Positions 6,336-8,558 of a DNA stretch of 8,558 nt are shown in pieces (position 1 is the stretch's first letter; each line of letters opens with the position of its first letter). The notes beneath the pieces are model-generated. The model did no database searches. It was not told the origin of the DNA and was given only the letters and a program-made list of their open reading frames with translations. The stretch covers positions 1 through 8,558 of the forward strand of contig CALBDR010000087.1 of NCBI GenBank assembly GCA_937927525.1, in the 5' to 3' direction. This DNA is from an uncultured Candidatus Melainabacteria bacterium. Lineage in GTDB: Bacteria > Cyanobacteriota > Vampirovibrionia > LMEP-6097. The translations under genes were made by a program, and so were the position numbers.

Positions 6336-7025
6336 ATGCCTAGTGTAGCTATTAGCTCTGATATTGAGGTAAAGGCTAGTTCCTGTCATTTAGAGGACTA
6401 TTCTAGTCCTGGCGAAGGTAATTATCTTTTTTGCTATAAGATTGAAATTACTAATAAAGGTGCTAGCACTGTTCAGTTGAGAACTCGTTATTGGTTAATT
6501 ATAGATTCTAGTTCTGAGAAAGCTGAAGTAAGTGGTCCTGGAGTCGTAGGAAAAAAACCTTGGATTGCACCAGGTGAAACTTATACTTATCTTAGTTTTT
6601 CTAATTTAAAGACCAATTTCGGTACTATGGAAGGACGTTACGGTTTTGTTGATGAAGATGGTAATAGCTTTGATGTTGAAATTCCTCGCTTCTTTTTATC
6701 TACTAATTTGGAAGAATTTCCGAAGAATCGTTTTAATAAGGGGCAGCTTGTAAAACACGTTGATGAAGACTATATAGGGGTTGTAGTAGATTTTGATATG
6801 TACTTTCTTAGTAATTCAGATTTAGACACTGAAAAATTTGATGCTGCTCTAGAAAAGCGACCTTGGTACTATGTCATAGTACATGATACTGATTTAATGC
6901 TTTATGTACCAGAGTCACATCTTGTTGAAGAACTTGAGCGAAAAGAACTTAATCATCCACTTGTCGAAGTCTTTTTTGAGATGAAAGACGGTAAATACAT
7001 TCGTAAGCCAAATCCTAATGAATAA
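6336..7025 (+). CDS. Fused ApaG (DUF525)-HspQ/YccV-like two-domain protein
   Basis: This 229-residue cytoplasmic protein has two recognisable domains. Residues 8-121 are an ApaG domain: a beta-sandwich pattern of S.p....Y.F.Y.I.I.N, VQL..RYW, EVSGPGVVGKKPWIAPGE (the ApaG GxGxxG region and PGE turn), GTMEGRYGF, then IPRFFL. Residues 132-215 are an HspQ/YccV domain: F.KGQLVKH, YIGVVVDFD, PWYYVIV, LYVPESHL, NHP...FF. HspQ acts on proteolysis in enterobacteria (Lon modulation). ApaG alone is poorly understood, despite its 'magnesium/cobalt efflux' label. Animal POLDIP2 (PDIP38), a ClpXP and DNA-polymerase partner, joins the same two domains in the reverse order. A role as protease adaptor or protein-interaction module is therefore inference only. 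ATG 6336 is chosen because it is ATG and in phase; TTG 6330 two codons upstream is the alternative. No Shine-Dalgarno sequence is visible. It is transcribed divergently from the argS operon and followed by a long hairpin. Confidence 0.88.
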   Translation: MPSVAISSDIEVKASSCHLEDYSSPGEGNYLFCYKIEITNKGASTVQLRTRYWLIIDSSSEKAEVSGPGVVGKKPWIAPGETYTYLSFSNLKTNFGTMEGRYGFVDEDGNSFDVEIPRFFLSTNLEEFPKNRFNKGQLVKHVDEDYIGVVVDFDMYFLSNSDLDTEKFDAALEKRPWYYVIVHDTDLMLYVPESHLVEELERKELNHPLVEVFFEMKDGKYIRKPNPNE

Positions 7026-7061
7026 TTCTCTCCATTATTTACCAGTATCATAACGATAAAG

Positions 7062-7160
7062 TAAAGTTAAGCGAATTGATATAGTTGCTGCAAGCTTAGG
7101 GACCCAGCTCTGCTGGGGCGCAGCAGCTGCTGTATCAATTCGCTTGACTTTAGGTTTTTT
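7062..7160 (+). terminator. Long near-perfect hairpin with T-tract just before glmU (terminator, attenuator or small mobile repeat)
   Basis: Arms TAAAGTTAAGCGAATTGATA (7062-7081) and TATCAATTCGCTTGACTTTA (7133-7152) pair over all 20 positions with a single G-U. Pairing continues inward for four positions (two G-U), one mismatch and five more pairs (7087-7091 with 7123-7127). An internal loop and a CCCAGC-TCT-GCTGGG apical hairpin (7103-7117) follow. The 3' side is followed by GG and six T (7155-7160), as in a + strand intrinsic terminator. The distal arm also holds the 12-bp palindrome CAGCAGCTGCTG (7121-7132). The structure begins 37 nt after the ApaG-HspQ stop and the T-run ends 3 nt before the glmU ATG. 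It therefore either ends the upstream transcript or controls read-through into glmU. A non-autonomous repeat (MITE-like) is an alternative, since the arms are far longer than a usual terminator stem. Confidence 0.65.
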
Positions 7161-7163
7161 GCT

Positions 7164-8540
7164 ATGATTGTCACCATGCTTAAAACACTTGTTCTAGCAG
7201 CTGGTAGAGGTACCCGATTAAAATCGAACACCGCAAAAATTTTGCATAAAGTTTTTGACAAGCCTATTTTGGCTTGGGTTTTAGATGGTTTGGCTGATCT
7301 TGATCAAGAAGAAATAGTTGTAGTTTGTGGTCATCAAGCTGATGATGTTAAAGATTTTCTTCACGCTTACCCTGTTACTACCGTAGACCAAGAAATTCAA
7401 ATGGGCACTGGGCATGCAGTTATGTGTGCTGCACATCTTTTTGAGGATTTTGAAGGTTCTGTTTTAGTTGTGAATGGTGATTCACCCTTGATTAGTCCTG
7501 AGACTCTAAATGACTTTGTGAACTATCACAGGCAGTCAGAATCTCAGTTAAGTCTTTTAACCAGTAATTTAGAAGACCCTACTGGCTATGGCAGAATAGT
7601 TAAAAGAAATAATTCTATTATCGGAATTAAAGAGCATAAAGACTGCTCTGAAGCTGAAAAGACTATTAAAGAAGTTAATGCTGGTGTTTACTGTTTTGAA
7701 TGGCAATTCATTAAAGAAGGTTTGGGTAAGTTAAAAAGTAATAATGCGCAAGAAGAATTTTATTTAACTGATTTAGTCGAATGGGCTTATTGCCAAGGCT
7801 TAAGTATTAATAATTATTTGCTAGCTGATCCTAATGAGGCTTTAGGAGTTAATACTAGAGAAGATTTAGCTTTAGTTTATAAGCTAAAGAATAAACATTC
7901 TTTAGAACAATTAATGTTAAGTGGTGTAACTATTGTAGACCCAGAGTCGACTTGGATTAGTCCGGATGCTGATATTGGCCCTGATACTACTATCTTGCCA
8001 GGTACTTATATCCAGAGAAGAGTTACGATTGGTTCTAACTGTTTTATAGGTCCTCACACCGTAATTAATGGTCCTGTGGAAATAGGTTCTAACACGTCAG
8101 TAACTCAATCACAAATTTCAAGAAGCTCTATTGGCGATAATTGTAATATTGGGCCTTATGCTCATATCCGTGATGGTAGTGATATACGCAGCTCTGCTCG
8201 TGTCGGTTGTTATGTCGAAGTTAAAAACTCGAATATTGGTGATGGCTCTGCTGCAGCTCATTTGAGTTATATCGGCGATGCTGAGATTAAGTCAAATGTA
8301 AATATCGGAGCTGGAACTATAACTGCTAACTTTAATGCATTTACTGGAGAAAAGTCACAGACTGTGATCTGTAATAATGCAAGTACCGGAGCAAATTCGG
8401 TCTTAGTCGCTCCGGTAACTGTAGAAGAGGGGGCCTCTGTCGCAGCAGGTTCCGTGGTTACGAGAGATATTCCTAAAAAAATGTTAGGTATAGCTAGACC
8501 TCGTCAAGAGATTAAGCGTTTACCTGGGGCAAGGGTTTAG
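7164..8540 (+). CDS. glmU: Bifunctional GlmU: glucosamine-1-phosphate N-acetyltransferase / N-acetylglucosamine-1-phosphate uridylyltransferase
   Basis: This cytoplasmic enzyme makes UDP-GlcNAc for peptidoglycan and lipid A in two steps: acetyl-CoA-dependent acetylation of GlcN-1-P, then uridylyl transfer from UTP. The 458 residues match the family length (E. coli 456). The N-terminal pyrophosphorylase has LAAGRGTRLKS (11-21), QMGTGHAV (79-86), NGDSPL (104-109), GYGRIV (141-146) and NAGVY (172-176). A linker near 230-250 leads to the left-handed beta-helix (about 255-440). Acetyltransferase residues are kept: R336, K354, H366, Y369 and N380 align with E. coli R333, K351, H363, Y366 and N377. 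The usual NYDG after ITxN is NFNA, with a two-residue insertion, and IGD reads ICN. ATG 7164 is used, with AGG at 7152-7154 as a weak ribosome site; ATG 7176 (MLKTLVLAAG) is equally plausible and gives a more typical N-terminus. The long hairpin directly upstream suggests control at read-through or the 5' leader. Confidence 0.96.
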   Translation: MIVTMLKTLVLAAGRGTRLKSNTAKILHKVFDKPILAWVLDGLADLDQEEIVVVCGHQADDVKDFLHAYPVTTVDQEIQMGTGHAVMCAAHLFEDFEGSVLVVNGDSPLISPETLNDFVNYHRQSESQLSLLTSNLEDPTGYGRIVKRNNSIIGIKEHKDCSEAEKTIKEVNAGVYCFEWQFIKEGLGKLKSNNAQEEFYLTDLVEWAYCQGLSINNYLLADPNEALGVNTREDLALVYKLKNKHSLEQLMLSGVTIVDPESTWISPDADIGPDTTILPGTYIQRRVTIGSNCFIGPHTVINGPVEIGSNTSVTQSQISRSSIGDNCNIGPYAHIRDGSDIRSSARVGCYVEVKNSNIGDGSAAAHLSYIGDAEIKSNVNIGAGTITANFNAFTGEKSQTVICNNASTGANSVLVAPVTVEEGASVAAGSVVTRDIPKKMLGIARPRQEIKRLPGARV

Positions 8541-8558
8541 GCTACGTGGTCAATTTGT

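Noticed and set aside
7026..7163. glmS-type ribozyme or known riboswitch upstream of glmU
   Set aside because: The element is one long rod with a short apical hairpin; I see none of the conserved cores of known riboswitches.
7067..7261. - strand open frame across the hairpin and the glmU start
   Set aside because: It runs through the palindromic element and the 5' end of glmU; the translation has no family features.
1..8558. CRISPR array, tRNA, rRNA or a defence island
   Set aside because: No regularly spaced repeats, no cloverleaf-like sequence and no nuclease, toxin or helicase gene could be seen.

Overview
The window comes from an AT-rich bacterial chromosome with an LPS outer membrane, shown by lpxA. 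It is mostly housekeeping genes interleaved with poorly known and decaying ones. Shine-Dalgarno sequences are weak or absent throughout. The C-terminus of the peptide deformylase (EL.K.GF ending in P.A) and the GlmU tail (TG.NSVLVAPV) read to me like the cyanobacterial versions. I therefore lean towards a non-photosynthetic relative of Cyanobacteria (Melainabacteria/Vampirovibrionia type). This is inference from remembered family patterns and is only tentative.

Left block (1-1574): the 3' end of lpxA is followed after 2 nt by def (peptide deformylase) on the + strand. Convergent to def is a broken class D beta-lactamase gene on the - strand. It has lost its N-terminal strands, carries a +1 frameshift at an A8 run, and has a TGA in place of the conserved Trp after the KTG motif. 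It sat directly downstream of, and overlapping by 8 nt, a 394-codon gene of unknown function (1567-2751).

Middle block (2752-6263): a 231-bp intergenic region holds a C7 run, a possible IS-like end and a possible coding remnant. It precedes a small single-domain LuxR-type HTH gene. That gene runs convergently into argS and overlaps its 3' end by 38 bp. argS is in turn preceded, with an 8-nt ATG/TGA overlap, by a divergent gene resembling the DUF4127 family.

Right block (6264-8558): a short divergent promoter region carries a 32-bp imperfect dyad. It leads into a fused ApaG (DUF525)-HspQ/YccV protein, the same two domains as animal POLDIP2 but in the opposite order. A very long hairpin (arms 7062-7081 and 7133-7152) followed by GG-T6 lies just before glmU, the bifunctional UDP-GlcNAc synthesis enzyme. 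UDP-GlcNAc is the substrate of LpxA, so both ends of the window touch the same lipid A/peptidoglycan precursor supply. The last 18 bases after glmU show nothing recognisable. I see no tRNA, rRNA, CRISPR array or intact mobile element.
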